Of a stretch of 10,892 nucleotides of DNA, positions 1-6,642 are shown piece by piece; position 1 is the stretch's first letter, and every line of letters starts with the position of its first letter. The position numbers were made by a program, and so were the translations under genes. The notes under the pieces were generated by a model, which was not told where the DNA came from, made no database searches, and saw nothing but the letters and a program-made list of their open reading frames with translations. This DNA is from JBMDXB01 sp048594975 (GTDB lineage Bacteria; Acidobacteriota; Vicinamibacteria; Vicinamibacterales; 2-12-FULL-66-21), in contig JBMDXQ010000120.1 of the NCBI GenBank assembly GCA_048594975.1, forward strand, positions 1-10,892, given 5' to 3'.

Positions 1-362
1 ACGCGCGGCGTAACGCCTCGACAAACTTGCCGCGGAAGATCCGACTGACGACCTTCACAGGCAAGAAGAAGCCGGCGTACCTCGGGTGAATCCACCGGTC
101 GTGATCGGGCGAGAGGCCACCCGCTGGCACGACACAATGCAACCGCAGCGCGCGAATCTGCGTGACCACCGTCCCGATCGCTAGACGGCACTCCTCGAGG
201 AGAAACAGGTGGTAGCGTCGGAGCTGGGCGGGCGTGATCCGATCGAGGCGCGCGCCCGTGTACGGCGAACGCGTCAACGATCTGGACGTAGCTGCGAATG
301 GTGGTAGCGGCGGAGTCGCGACGCACTAACTCGTCGCGCAGGCAGTGCAGTCGCTTGGTCAC
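1..362 (-). pseudogene. IS91-associated tyrosine recombinase N-terminus joined to IS91-type transposase fragment
   Basis: Read on the minus strand from a GTG at 362 (AGGTGG ribosome site 7 nt upstream), the peptide opens LRDELVRRDSAATTIRSY and continues VQIVDAFAVHGRAP. This is the SAM-like N-terminal DNA-binding domain of the tyrosine recombinases that accompany IS91-family transposases. A one-base frame change near position 245 is needed to continue into LDRITPAQLRRYHLFLLEE and LAIGTVVTQIRALR. At about position 143 the recombinase stops matching and, in the same frame, the sequence becomes LHCVVPAGGLSPDHDRWIHP and then YAGFFLPVKVVSRIFRGKF, which is typical of the interior of an IS91 (Y2_Tnp) transposase. 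The recombinase catalytic half and the transposase start are both missing, so a deletion appears to have fused the two genes. The left window edge cuts the rest. Family recognition is from motif memory; the frame change and the junction are visible directly. Confidence 0.8.
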
Positions 363-679
363 AGACACCACCTGTGACCCAGCACCCTATCCTGCTACGA
401 ATTACCCGGCTGCCCGTCGGCCGCCGCGCCAGCGGCTTCGTTCAAGTCGCGAAGTGTTTCGAAACTCGACGCGTGGCGGTTGAAAATCACTACCGCGTGA
501 CCGCGAGGAACCGTCCTGGGTTCACCGTCGCGTCGAGCGACTTTGCTGGGTTCAACCGCTTCGGATGCTTTCCTGTGGACGGCCGATGGGTCGAGGCCCG
601 AATGGGGGCGGCGTGATGCCGGTAGGAAAGTGAGGACACCGGCTGCCGCCGGTCGTATGATCGGTGGACGGAGGTCAGA
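363..679. other. Intergenic stretch with no supported gene
   Basis: This stretch holds no reading frame on either strand with recognisable protein motifs, no tRNA arms and no clear repeat. It lies just upstream of the recombinase remnant and may be left-over IS flank. The only signal is a GGAGGT ribosome-site-like string at 670-675, at its right end, serving the small ORF that starts at 680. Confidence 0.4.
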
Positions 680-952
680 ATGGTCAAGGGCCTTCTCTCA
701 GTGCTCGGCTGGACGGTGTTCGGGGTCTGTTGCTTGGCGCTTGGCCGGACCGATGTCCCCGCCACGCATCGTCTCGCGGAACGCAGTGCGGCCTACCCAC
801 CTCCAGAATCTCGGCCTGACCACCAGATGCGAGTACTCGAACACCGCGCAAGGTTCGACATGATCCTGTATGAGGGGGCATTTGGTCAAAGCGGGTTCGG
901 ATTGTCGAAAGCCGGACCCGTGGCGATCGCTCTCCAATCCTCGGGCCGCTAG
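680..952 (+). CDS. Hypothetical 90-residue protein, possible secreted or lipid-anchored peptide
   Basis: The ATG at 680 follows GGAGGT (670-675) by four bases, an unusually good ribosome site for a spurious frame. The first 21 residues (MVKGLLSVLGWTVFGVCCLA) have one positive charge followed by a hydrophobic run with small residues, like a signal peptide. The C-C-L-A-L-G stretch does not fit a standard lipobox well. The rest (RVLEHRARFDMILYEGAFGQ, then SGFGLSKAGPVAIAL) matches no family I can name. It converges on the ADOP gene. Frames on the other strand are also open here, so the coding case rests on the ribosome site and the signal-like N-terminus. It could be a chance ORF in GC-rich DNA. 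Confidence 0.3.
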   Translation: MVKGLLSVLGWTVFGVCCLALGRTDVPATHRLAERSAAYPPPESRPDHQMRVLEHRARFDMILYEGAFGQSGFGLSKAGPVAIALQSSGR

Positions 953-1084
953 TTGGACGGCCTGCTCAGCACACCCTCGAGCCGCCCGAGGGCGAGCCTA
1001 AATTTCGCGAGTTGGAACCACGTTGACGAATGGTTCAGACGGGTGGAGCGCTTCGATACGCTCCTGACAGCGGTAAAGGAACCA

Positions 1085-3802
1085 CTAGTCGGCTCTAAGC
1101 ACCACGTTGGGGTCCAGCCGAGACGCACGCCACGCGGGCAGCCAGCACGCCCCGGACGCAACGAGAGTAATCGTCATAATGACGGCTGCCAGCGTTGTGG
1201 GATCCGTCGGCTGGATGCCGAACAACACCGACGCAATCTGCCGATTCAGCCCAAGCGCGCCTGCAAATCCAACGACGACGCCGACGATGGTGAGTTGGAG
1301 TCCCTGCTTCATCACCAGCGCGAGCACGCTGGAACGGGCCGCTCCGAGCGCGATGCGGATGCCGATCTCACGCCGGCGCTCCGTCGTCATATAGGAAAGG
1401 ACCCCGTAAGTGCCGACGGCCGCAAGAAGCAGCGCCAGCCCGGCGAACGCGCCCAGCAGCTGCGCCAAGAGCCGCGGCCGGTGAATCGAGTCAGCGAATA
1501 CAGATTCCATGTCGCGCAGCCGCACGATGGGAACGGTGGGATCTACTTCCCGCACGAGTCGCTCGAGTGTCCGTGACAGGGCGGCCGGCGGCAGGATCGT
1601 CCGCAGGACGACGTTCATCGTTGGGGCAGCCATCGCAAGCTGGTCGAGCGATACGTAGAGTTCGGCTCCTGTCTCTTTCTCGACGCCCCCCTGCTTGACG
1701 TCCTTGGCCACTCCAATCACCGTATGCCAGGAGTTACCGCCAAAGCCAATCGCCGCATCGAGGTCGGGCCGCACACGTAGCCCAATCGCGTTACGCCCTT
1801 TCCAGATCCTGTTCGCCAGCGTTTCGTTGACGATGACAGCCCTCGCTGATGACGCCGCATCCGCGTGTTCGAAGCTGCGGCCGGCGACGATCGGGACGCC
1901 CATCGTTGCGAAATAGTCGCCCATGACGAATTGGTAGTAGTCGACGATCTCAACGGCGCTGCCGTCAGCGGCGGTGTGGTTCTCGATACGCGTGGGAATG
2001 GCCTCTGGAGATCGATTCGGCGGCAGACCCGACATGACGGCGGCGCCCTGCACGCCTGGTGCAACCCGCAGCTCGTCGAGAAGGCGTTGATACGCGGGAC
2101 CGCGCGTATCCGGGTCGTATGGCTCTGCGAGCGTCATCGAGAACGTCACCAGGCGTGATCGATCGAAGCCCGCATCAATGCTCGTGAGGTTGTAGACCGT
2201 TCGGATCAGCAAACCCGCGCCAATGACGAGCACCACCGTCAGCGCGACTTCGGCCACAACGAGCGCGCGGCGGATGTGATGGCGTCCAGCGCCGCTGACC
2301 CCTCGGTCCCCGCCCTCCTTGAACGCCGTCACGAGGTCATTCATCCGTCCCTGCGCGACGGGCGCGAGGCCGAAGAGCATGCCCGTCGCCAGTGACACAG
2401 CGAGCGCAAAGAGCAGGACGGACAGGTCGATACCGATTTCACTCATCCGGGGCACGCTGGTTGGGTACGCGCGGATCAGCGCGTGCACGGCGACTCGCGC
2501 GAGCCACAGGCCTAGCATGCCGCCGGCAACGCACAGCATTACACCTTCGGTCATCGTCTGCCGGAACAGACGGCTTCGGCTGGCGCCAAGGGCCGCGCGC
2601 ACCGCAAATTCACGACGACGTGACTCGGCACGGGCCATCAGCAGGTTCGCGAGATTCGCGCACACGATCAGCAGGACGAACCCGACAGCAACCTGCAATA
2701 TCCAGATCGAACGGCGGGCATCACCAACAATCGCGTCCTGTACCGGCTGCATCTGAAGCGTGTGGTCTGCCGCGCGCGACGGACGATTGGTGGGGACATG
2801 GCCCGACGAGCCGGTACGCTCGCCCCAGTTCTCGAGCAGGGCATTCAGTTCTGTCCGCGCCGCCTGCGCCGTGACGCCTTCTTTCAGTCGCCCAACGACA
2901 TGGAGGATGTGGAAGCCGCGGCTCTGACGAATAGCCCCAGGGAGCCCGAGCGGCAACCAGATTGCCGTGCGGTTGTCCATGACGTCGATCCCGGATGGCA
3001 TGATCCCGAGGATGTCGTGAGACCGACCGTCGACATTCACGGTCTGTCCAACGAGTGGCTGTCCTCCAAAGACCGTTTGCCACAACTCGTGCGAGAGAAT
3101 CGCGAGCGGTGGCGCCAGGCCCGCCGCACGATTGGTTTCTTCCTCGCTGAAGAAGCGTCCCTGTGCCGGCTGTACGCCAAGCGTGTTGAGCAGATGGGCG
3201 TCGACAGATATCGACCGCACGCGCAGAGGTCGACCGCCTGCCGTGAGGTTGACTTCGCCGGTTGTGTAGGCCCCACCCGAGGTTCTGTACGCCCCGACCG
3301 CAGCAAACGACTGATTGATCTGCCGGAACTCCAAGTACTCCTGCACTGAGAGCGGGTTCCTAGTCAATCCGAGCGCCGGAAACTCCGTGGTCAGATACAT
3401 CAGCTGTTCCGATTTGGGATAGTCGAGCGGACGCAGGATCACGCCATTGACGATCGAGAAGATGGCCGTATTAGCGCCAATTCCTAATGCCAGCGTCAGG
3501 AGCGCGACCACCGTGAACACGGGAGTGCGCCAAAGGGTGCGCAGCCCATGGCTCACGTCGCGCGCCAGGTCTTCCAGCCACGGCAGCCCTCGCTGATCCC
3601 GGAGAGCGTCCATGGCGTGCGAAGCGCCTCCGGCCTCAATCCGCGCGGCGCGCGCCGCAGCGGCGGGCTCAAGACCACGACGTCGCGCGTCCTCTGCGGC
3701 CATACCCAAGTGCAGCCGGAGCTCCTCTTCCAGGTCAGCGTCGCGCCGGCTTGGAAGCAGCGTTCCCCAGAGACGGTGAATCCATTCGCGAAGGATGCGC
3801 AT
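1085..3802 (-). CDS. ADOP-type FtsX/MacB-like ABC permease, 905 aa
   Basis: This is a membrane protein of the acidobacterial duplicated orphan permease class. Residues 1-85 form the soluble permease-prefix region (DADLEEELRLHLGMAAEDAR). The first helix (about 96-118, VVALLTLALGIGANTAIFSI) precedes a MacB-like periplasmic domain (about 120-355), then an FtsX helix block (about 369-391, 420-440, 460-480). A second copy follows: helix about 511-533, periplasmic domain about 540-770, then helices about 779-803, 838-858 and 872-890. The C-terminal WLPAWRASRLDPNVVLRAD is the usual FtsX-type ending. The frame is open further upstream, but ATG 3802 gives the conserved MRILREWIHR start and leaves 14 nt after the regulator gene, so I chose it. 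No ATPase gene is adjacent, hence orphan; substrate and partner cannot be told from sequence. It is intact and probably co-transcribed with padR. Confidence 0.93.
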   Translation of the reverse strand: MRILREWIHRLWGTLLPSRRDADLEEELRLHLGMAAEDARRRGLEPAAAARAARIEAGGASHAMDALRDQRGLPWLEDLARDVSHGLRTLWRTPVFTVVALLTLALGIGANTAIFSIVNGVILRPLDYPKSEQLMYLTTEFPALGLTRNPLSVQEYLEFRQINQSFAAVGAYRTSGGAYTTGEVNLTAGGRPLRVRSISVDAHLLNTLGVQPAQGRFFSEEETNRAAGLAPPLAILSHELWQTVFGGQPLVGQTVNVDGRSHDILGIMPSGIDVMDNRTAIWLPLGLPGAIRQSRGFHILHVVGRLKEGVTAQAARTELNALLENWGERTGSSGHVPTNRPSRAADHTLQMQPVQDAIVGDARRSIWILQVAVGFVLLIVCANLANLLMARAESRRREFAVRAALGASRSRLFRQTMTEGVMLCVAGGMLGLWLARVAVHALIRAYPTSVPRMSEIGIDLSVLLFALAVSLATGMLFGLAPVAQGRMNDLVTAFKEGGDRGVSGAGRHHIRRALVVAEVALTVVLVIGAGLLIRTVYNLTSIDAGFDRSRLVTFSMTLAEPYDPDTRGPAYQRLLDELRVAPGVQGAAVMSGLPPNRSPEAIPTRIENHTAADGSAVEIVDYYQFVMGDYFATMGVPIVAGRSFEHADAASSARAVIVNETLANRIWKGRNAIGLRVRPDLDAAIGFGGNSWHTVIGVAKDVKQGGVEKETGAELYVSLDQLAMAAPTMNVVLRTILPPAALSRTLERLVREVDPTVPIVRLRDMESVFADSIHRPRLLAQLLGAFAGLALLLAAVGTYGVLSYMTTERRREIGIRIALGAARSSVLALVMKQGLQLTIVGVVVGFAGALGLNRQIASVLFGIQPTDPTTLAAVIMTITLVASGACWLPAWRASRLDPNVVLRAD

Positions 3803-3816
3803 GCGATCTCGCTGCC

Positions 3817-4167
3817 TCACGTCTCGCCGTGCAGCAGCGTGTGGATGATGCCCGCCATCCGGTCCCAGGCGTGCCTTTCCCTGGCGAGCTGACGCCGACC
3901 CGCCGGCGTGACGGCGTAGAACCGCGCTTTGCGATTGGTCTCCGTGGTGCGCCAATTCCCGCGCAGCAGCCCACGTTGTTCCAGTCGCATCAGCGCCGGA
4001 TAGAGGGTGCCCATATTGAGCTGCAGCGCGCCACCGGACACCTGCTCGAGGCGCGCGGCAATGGCGTAGCCGTGCTGCGGCCCGAGCGAATCCAGCGTCT
4101 GAAGGACCATCAGGTCGAGCGTGCCCTGCAAAACGTCGGCTTTGGATCGAGCGGCTTTATTAGACAC
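3817..4167 (-). CDS. PadR-family transcriptional regulator, 116 aa
   Basis: This is a winged-helix DNA-binding protein, normally a dimeric repressor. The order is typical of PadR: VLQGTLDLMVLQTLDSLGPQ (residues 12-31), HGYAIAARLEQ, then the recognition and wing region NMGTLYPALMRLEQRGLL (51-68), then KARFYAVTPAGRRQLARE (80-97) and a short C-terminal helix. There is no ligand-binding extension, so it belongs to the short PadR-s2 type. The start is GTG at 4167, with no ribosome site, which agrees with a promoter placed only a few bases upstream. The permease gene begins 14 nt after the stop, and PadR/ADOP pairing recurs across Acidobacteriota. By analogy it probably regulates its own operon; the inducing signal is unknown. 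Confidence 0.93.
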   Translation of the reverse strand: MSNKAARSKADVLQGTLDLMVLQTLDSLGPQHGYAIAARLEQVSGGALQLNMGTLYPALMRLEQRGLLRGNWRTTETNRKARFYAVTPAGRRQLARERHAWDRMAGIIHTLLHGET

Positions 4168-4175
4168 GCCAATGG

Positions 4176-4203
4176 AATATCACGGCGAGTATTAGAACGT
4201 CAA
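4176..4203 (-). promoter_or_regulatory. Candidate promoter of the padR-ADOP operon
   Basis: On the minus strand TTGACG (4203-4198) and GATATT (4181-4176) are separated by 16 bp, matching 5/6 and 4/6 of the sigma-70 consensus. The segment is clearly more AT-rich than its surroundings. The -10 box ends 8 nt before the GTG at 4167, so transcription would start at or just before the start codon. This predicts a leaderless mRNA and would explain the missing ribosome site. AATA and TATT half-sites ten bases apart overlap the -10 and could be part of a PadR operator, but the symmetry is short. Confidence 0.45.
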
Positions 4204-4526
4204 ATGAAATGACGAATGCGGCGCCCCGCAGCCCAACCGTCCTACGAGGATGCCCGCCCTCGGCTGATGTGGCGCGGCGAAATGCCGCCCAGCGCAGGGT
4301 ACGTCGTGAATCCCTCAGGAGCCGTGTTGTTGATGAGTTTGGTGAGCCGCACAGGAATCGAACCGGCGCGAGTGAGGGATTACGGCGGGATTAAGGCGTG
4401 AGATCGCCCCGTGCCGACGGGTGACCCGGGCCTGGCCAGATCTTCCCTGCGGCGTCTATCGCGACGTAACGAGAACCATCATCGTCGTGCCTTGCAGCGG
4501 ACAGGCATGCGTCTGCTAGAGGCAGC
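4204..4526. other. Intergenic stretch containing only a tRNA 3'-end fragment
   Basis: Apart from the tRNA-like 25-mer at 4340-4364, I see no gene here. A small hairpin (CCCGT 4408-4412, ACGGG 4417-4421, 4-nt loop) has no T tract. Short frames crossing the tRNA fragment encode SRTGIEPA, the familiar false peptide produced by translating a tRNA T-arm complement, and should not be annotated as proteins. Confidence 0.5.
4340..4364 (-). other. tRNA 3'-end fragment, candidate attachment (att) site
   Basis: Read on the minus strand, this 25-mer has in order GG, the T-loop TTCGATT, the 3' T-stem strand CCTGT, a 7-nt acceptor strand GCGGCTC, a discriminator A and CCA. That is exactly how a bacterial tRNA with an encoded CCA ends. 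The 5' T-stem strand should be ACAGG, but GCCGG stands there, and no matching acceptor 5' strand GAGCCGC, D-arm or anticodon arm lies upstream. Only the tRNA terminus from the T-loop region onward is present. Integrating elements using tyrosine recombinases often carry or duplicate such tRNA ends as att sites. The isotype cannot be fixed; a lysine-type acceptor is one possibility. A chance match of this whole ordered set is unlikely, though it is short. Confidence 0.55.
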
Positions 4527-4646
4527 CTATTGCAGTACGGCCTTGCCCAGAGCCTTCAGTGCATCTCGCATCGGGTACTTGAAATTCTCCTTGAACCCGA
4601 GGGCCTTGTGGTAGGGACCGATGAACTCCACTAGCTTGGGAAGGTC
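4527..4646 (-). pseudogene. C-terminal tail of an unidentified protein abutting the transposase remnant
   Basis: On the minus strand, one base out of the transposase frame, the DNA reads DLPKLVEFIG, then PYHKALGFKENFKYPMRD, then ALKALGKAVLQ and a TAG at 4529-4527. The composition and spacing look like a genuine protein C-terminus. It begins exactly where the transposase loses its family similarity (about 4646), so the two were probably joined by a deletion or an IS end. I cannot name the protein. The P-x-(R/K)-x-A-L-x-x-L-G ending is loosely like dihydrodipicolinate synthase-family C-termini, which is only a guess. The body of the gene is absent. Confidence 0.4.
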
Positions 4647-5151
4647 ACGCGCGCAGGAACTCCCGCCACGTTGGACCTCCGCGCGTGCTGGACGGCCCCA
4701 GCCCGGCTTCCCGAAGAACCTTCCGCACGGTCGTTGGCGACACCGCGATTCCGAGTCCTTTCAGCTCGCCGACGATGCGCTGGTAGCCCCAACGCGGATT
4801 CTCCCGTGCTAAACGAATCACCAGATCGCGAAGGTCACTGCGAACAACGCGTCGCCCCCGGCGACCCACGTACGTCCATCGCCTGGCTACGAGTCGGCGG
4901 TGCCAGGCGACGAGCGTGGCCGGCGTGACGATGAAGGAACGCCAGCTGGCACGCGGCATGAGTCGGCTTGCGGCCGCCAGCAGGATTCGGTCGGATGTGG
5001 TGAGGGCCGGACGGCGCATCTGCTGCCGCAGGATGGCGAGCTCGTGGCGGAGCACCACGATCTCAAGCTCCTTGAAGTCGTGCGACCGAAATCGAAGCGC
5101 CACCAGCTCCAAGACGCGTCGCACGACGACGTACGCCAGCGAAATCAGCAC
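4645..5151 (-). pseudogene. IS481/IS3-type transposase, N-terminal half only
   Basis: The start is GTG at 5151, preceded four bases upstream by GGAGG. The 168-residue product begins with VLISLAYVVVRRVLELVALR and carries the family's signature FKELEIVVLRHELAILRQQ (about 26-44), then VTPATLVAWHRRLVARRW (about 76-93), a helix-turn-helix ENPRWGYQRI (about 116-125) and the linker PTWREFLRA just before the rve/DDE integrase core. There a TGA ends the frame (4645-4647), so no catalytic D-D-E residue is present, whereas full proteins of this type are roughly 330-360 residues. The break coincides with the start of the foreign tail on the left. It cannot catalyse transposition. The right end of the window holds the C-terminus of a same-family transposase in the same orientation. 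I cannot define terminal inverted repeats. Confidence 0.85.
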
Positions 5152-5291
5152 AGAGCCTCCGGGCACCGGTGAACTCGGCAACCGGGGGGCTATTCTATGC
5201 AGACTTCCCTTCTGACGGCGAACGCTCTTGACCGGAAAGCGTCGCTCCGATTTTACGCACCCCACAGGATCCTGCGGTACGATTCGGCGTC

Positions 5292-6386
5292 ATGTCACGC
5301 ACGAGAGTCGCGCTGATAGGCGCCGGATTCATCGCCGACATCCACGCCGAGTCCTACCACCGCTTCGTGCCCGACGCCGAAGTGGTCGCCGTCTGCTCGA
5401 GAACCGCCGACCGGGCACGCGCTTTCGCCGCCAGACACCGCATTCCCCGCTGGTTCGTCGAGGCCGAAGAAGCGATCGCTCGAAGCGAGTGTGACGTTGT
5501 CGATATCTGTGTTCCGAACCATCTTCACGCGGCGCTCGCGCTCGCAGCGGCGGCGGCGGACAAGCACATCATCATCGAGAAGCCGCTCTGCCTGACCCTC
5601 GATGAAGCTGACGCGATGATCGCGGCCTGCCGCGATCGGACGCTGAAGCTGATGTACGCCGAGGAGCTGTGCTTTGCGCCGAAATACGAACGCGTCCGGC
5701 AGCTCGTGAACGAGGGCGCGATCGGCACCATTCATTACCTGCGCCAGTGCGAGAAACACTCCGGGCCGCACAGCGACTGGTTCTACGATCTCGATCGCTC
5801 GGGTGGTGGCGCGCTGATGGACATGGGCTGCCACGGGCTGGCCTGGTTTCGCTGGATACTCGGCCCTGCACATCCGCCGCGCACGGTGTACGCCCAGATG
5901 CAGAGCGGGCTCCTTCACAGCGGCCGCACGCGTTGCGAAGAAAGCGCCCTGTGCATCGTCGAGTTCGACGGCGGCGCCGTCGGTATCGTCGAGAACAGCT
6001 GGGCAAAGCTTGGCGGCATGGAGGACCGCGTGGAAGTCTGCGGCACCCACGGCGTCGCCTTCGCCGACCTATTGATGGGTAATTCGGTGCTGACTTACAG
6101 CGAGAAGGGCTACAGCTACGCAATGGAGAAGGCGGGCTCGACCCGTGGCTGGACCTTCGCGACGGCCGAAGAAGCGTTCAACCAGGGATATCCCCAGGAA
6201 CTGCAGCACTTCATCGCCTGCGTACGCCATGACCTCACGCCGGTGAGCACGGGCGAGGACGGCCGCGCCGTGCTCGAGATGATGAACGCCGCGTATCACT
6301 CGGCTAGAACGGGGCAGAAAGTGCCGCTCCCATTCCGAGCCTCCGCGTGCAAACCCATCGATCTCTGGCTCGGCGTGACGACATGA
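5292..6386 (+). CDS. Gfo/Idh/MocA-family NAD(P)-dependent oxidoreductase, 364 aa
   Basis: This is a cytoplasmic sugar or polyol dehydrogenase of the Gfo/Idh/MocA family. It has an N-terminal Rossmann fold with VALIGAGFIADIHAESYHRF (dinucleotide loop G10-A-G12) and the family EKP motif at 96-98 (IIIEKPLCLT). The catalytic helix lies in GGGALMDMGCHGLAWFRWIL, where D177 and H181 are the expected catalytic residues. The C-terminal part (EFDGGAVGIVENSW) is the usual beta-sheet domain. Length is normal and nothing is missing. ATG 5292 has no close ribosome site; a TACGAT -10-like box at 5278-5283 would again give an almost leaderless message. The next frame begins inside the stop codon (ATGA), implying an operon with a sugar-phosphate deaminase. 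The substrate cannot be predicted; an amino-sugar or related sugar is an inference from that neighbour. Confidence 0.92.
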   Translation: MSRTRVALIGAGFIADIHAESYHRFVPDAEVVAVCSRTADRARAFAARHRIPRWFVEAEEAIARSECDVVDICVPNHLHAALALAAAAADKHIIIEKPLCLTLDEADAMIAACRDRTLKLMYAEELCFAPKYERVRQLVNEGAIGTIHYLRQCEKHSGPHSDWFYDLDRSGGGALMDMGCHGLAWFRWILGPAHPPRTVYAQMQSGLLHSGRTRCEESALCIVEFDGGAVGIVENSWAKLGGMEDRVEVCGTHGVAFADLLMGNSVLTYSEKGYSYAMEKAGSTRGWTFATAEEAFNQGYPQELQHFIACVRHDLTPVSTGEDGRAVLEMMNAAYHSARTGQKVPLPFRASACKPIDLWLGVTT

Positions 6387-6547
6387 ATCTCTTGCGATTC
6401 GACTCCGAGGCCGCCTGGACGCGCGCCGTGTGTTCGCTGGGGCGCGACCGGCTGCGCCTCCAGCGAGACATGAAGATCTGCCTGCGCCGGCATTCGAACT
6501 GCTCGCTCTTCATCGATGCCGCTGCGGCATCGATGCTCGAGGCATGA
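6383..6547 (+). pseudogene. Truncated NagB-like (glucosamine-6-phosphate deaminase/6-phosphogluconolactonase) N-terminus
   Basis: The ATG at 6383 overlaps the stop of the preceding dehydrogenase by four bases (ATGA), the classic sign of translational coupling. The first 30 or so residues, MNLLRFDSEAAWTRAVCSLG and RDRLRLQRDMKICL, resemble the start of NagB/SugarP_isomerase-fold proteins, whose first strand and helix read like RVFDSEEAW. After MKICL, where the family has its substrate loop with S-G-x-T-P, the peptide degenerates (RRHSNCSLFIDAAAASMLEA) and stops at 54 residues, against about 240-260 for the family. The breakdown runs into the palindrome at 6511-6535, so a deletion there is likely. 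The deaminase function is therefore lost at this locus. Family assignment rests on about 35 residues and is moderate. Confidence 0.5.
6511..6535. repeat. 25-nt palindrome with 12-bp perfect arms
   Basis: CATCGATGCCGC, a single T, then GCGGCATCGATG: the arms are exact reverse complements over 12 bp. It sits at the point where the NagB-like fragment ends, 108 nt beyond the stop of the convergent Tat-oxidoreductase gene. No T tract follows in either direction, so it is not a canonical intrinsic terminator. It could still act as an RNA 3'-end stabiliser, a deletion-junction scar, or a dispersed palindromic repeat. Confidence 0.8.
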
Positions 6548-6642
6548 CCACCGGCCCTTTCTCGGCGTCGGCCTTCTTCCTCGGCCAACTATGTTGAGTT
6601 CCTGCCGGACGAGGCGCAGGCGCACACAGAGCGATCGGCCGC

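Noticed and set aside
974..992. Hairpin CCCTCG / CGAGGG between the small ORF and the ADOP gene as a terminator
   Set aside because: Six-bp stem with a 7-nt loop but no T tract on either strand; such stems are common in GC-rich DNA.
953..1576. Long plus-strand frame antisense to the permease 3' end
   Set aside because: It is an open shadow of the GC-rich permease gene with no domain-like sequence and no ribosome site.
3803..3955. 51-residue N-terminal extension of the ADOP permease
   Set aside because: It lies inside the padR coding region and lacks family similarity; the ATG at 3802 gives the conserved start.
4216..4401. Frame encoding SRTGIEPARV as a small protein
   Set aside because: The peptide is the translation of a tRNA T-arm complement, a well-known annotation artefact.
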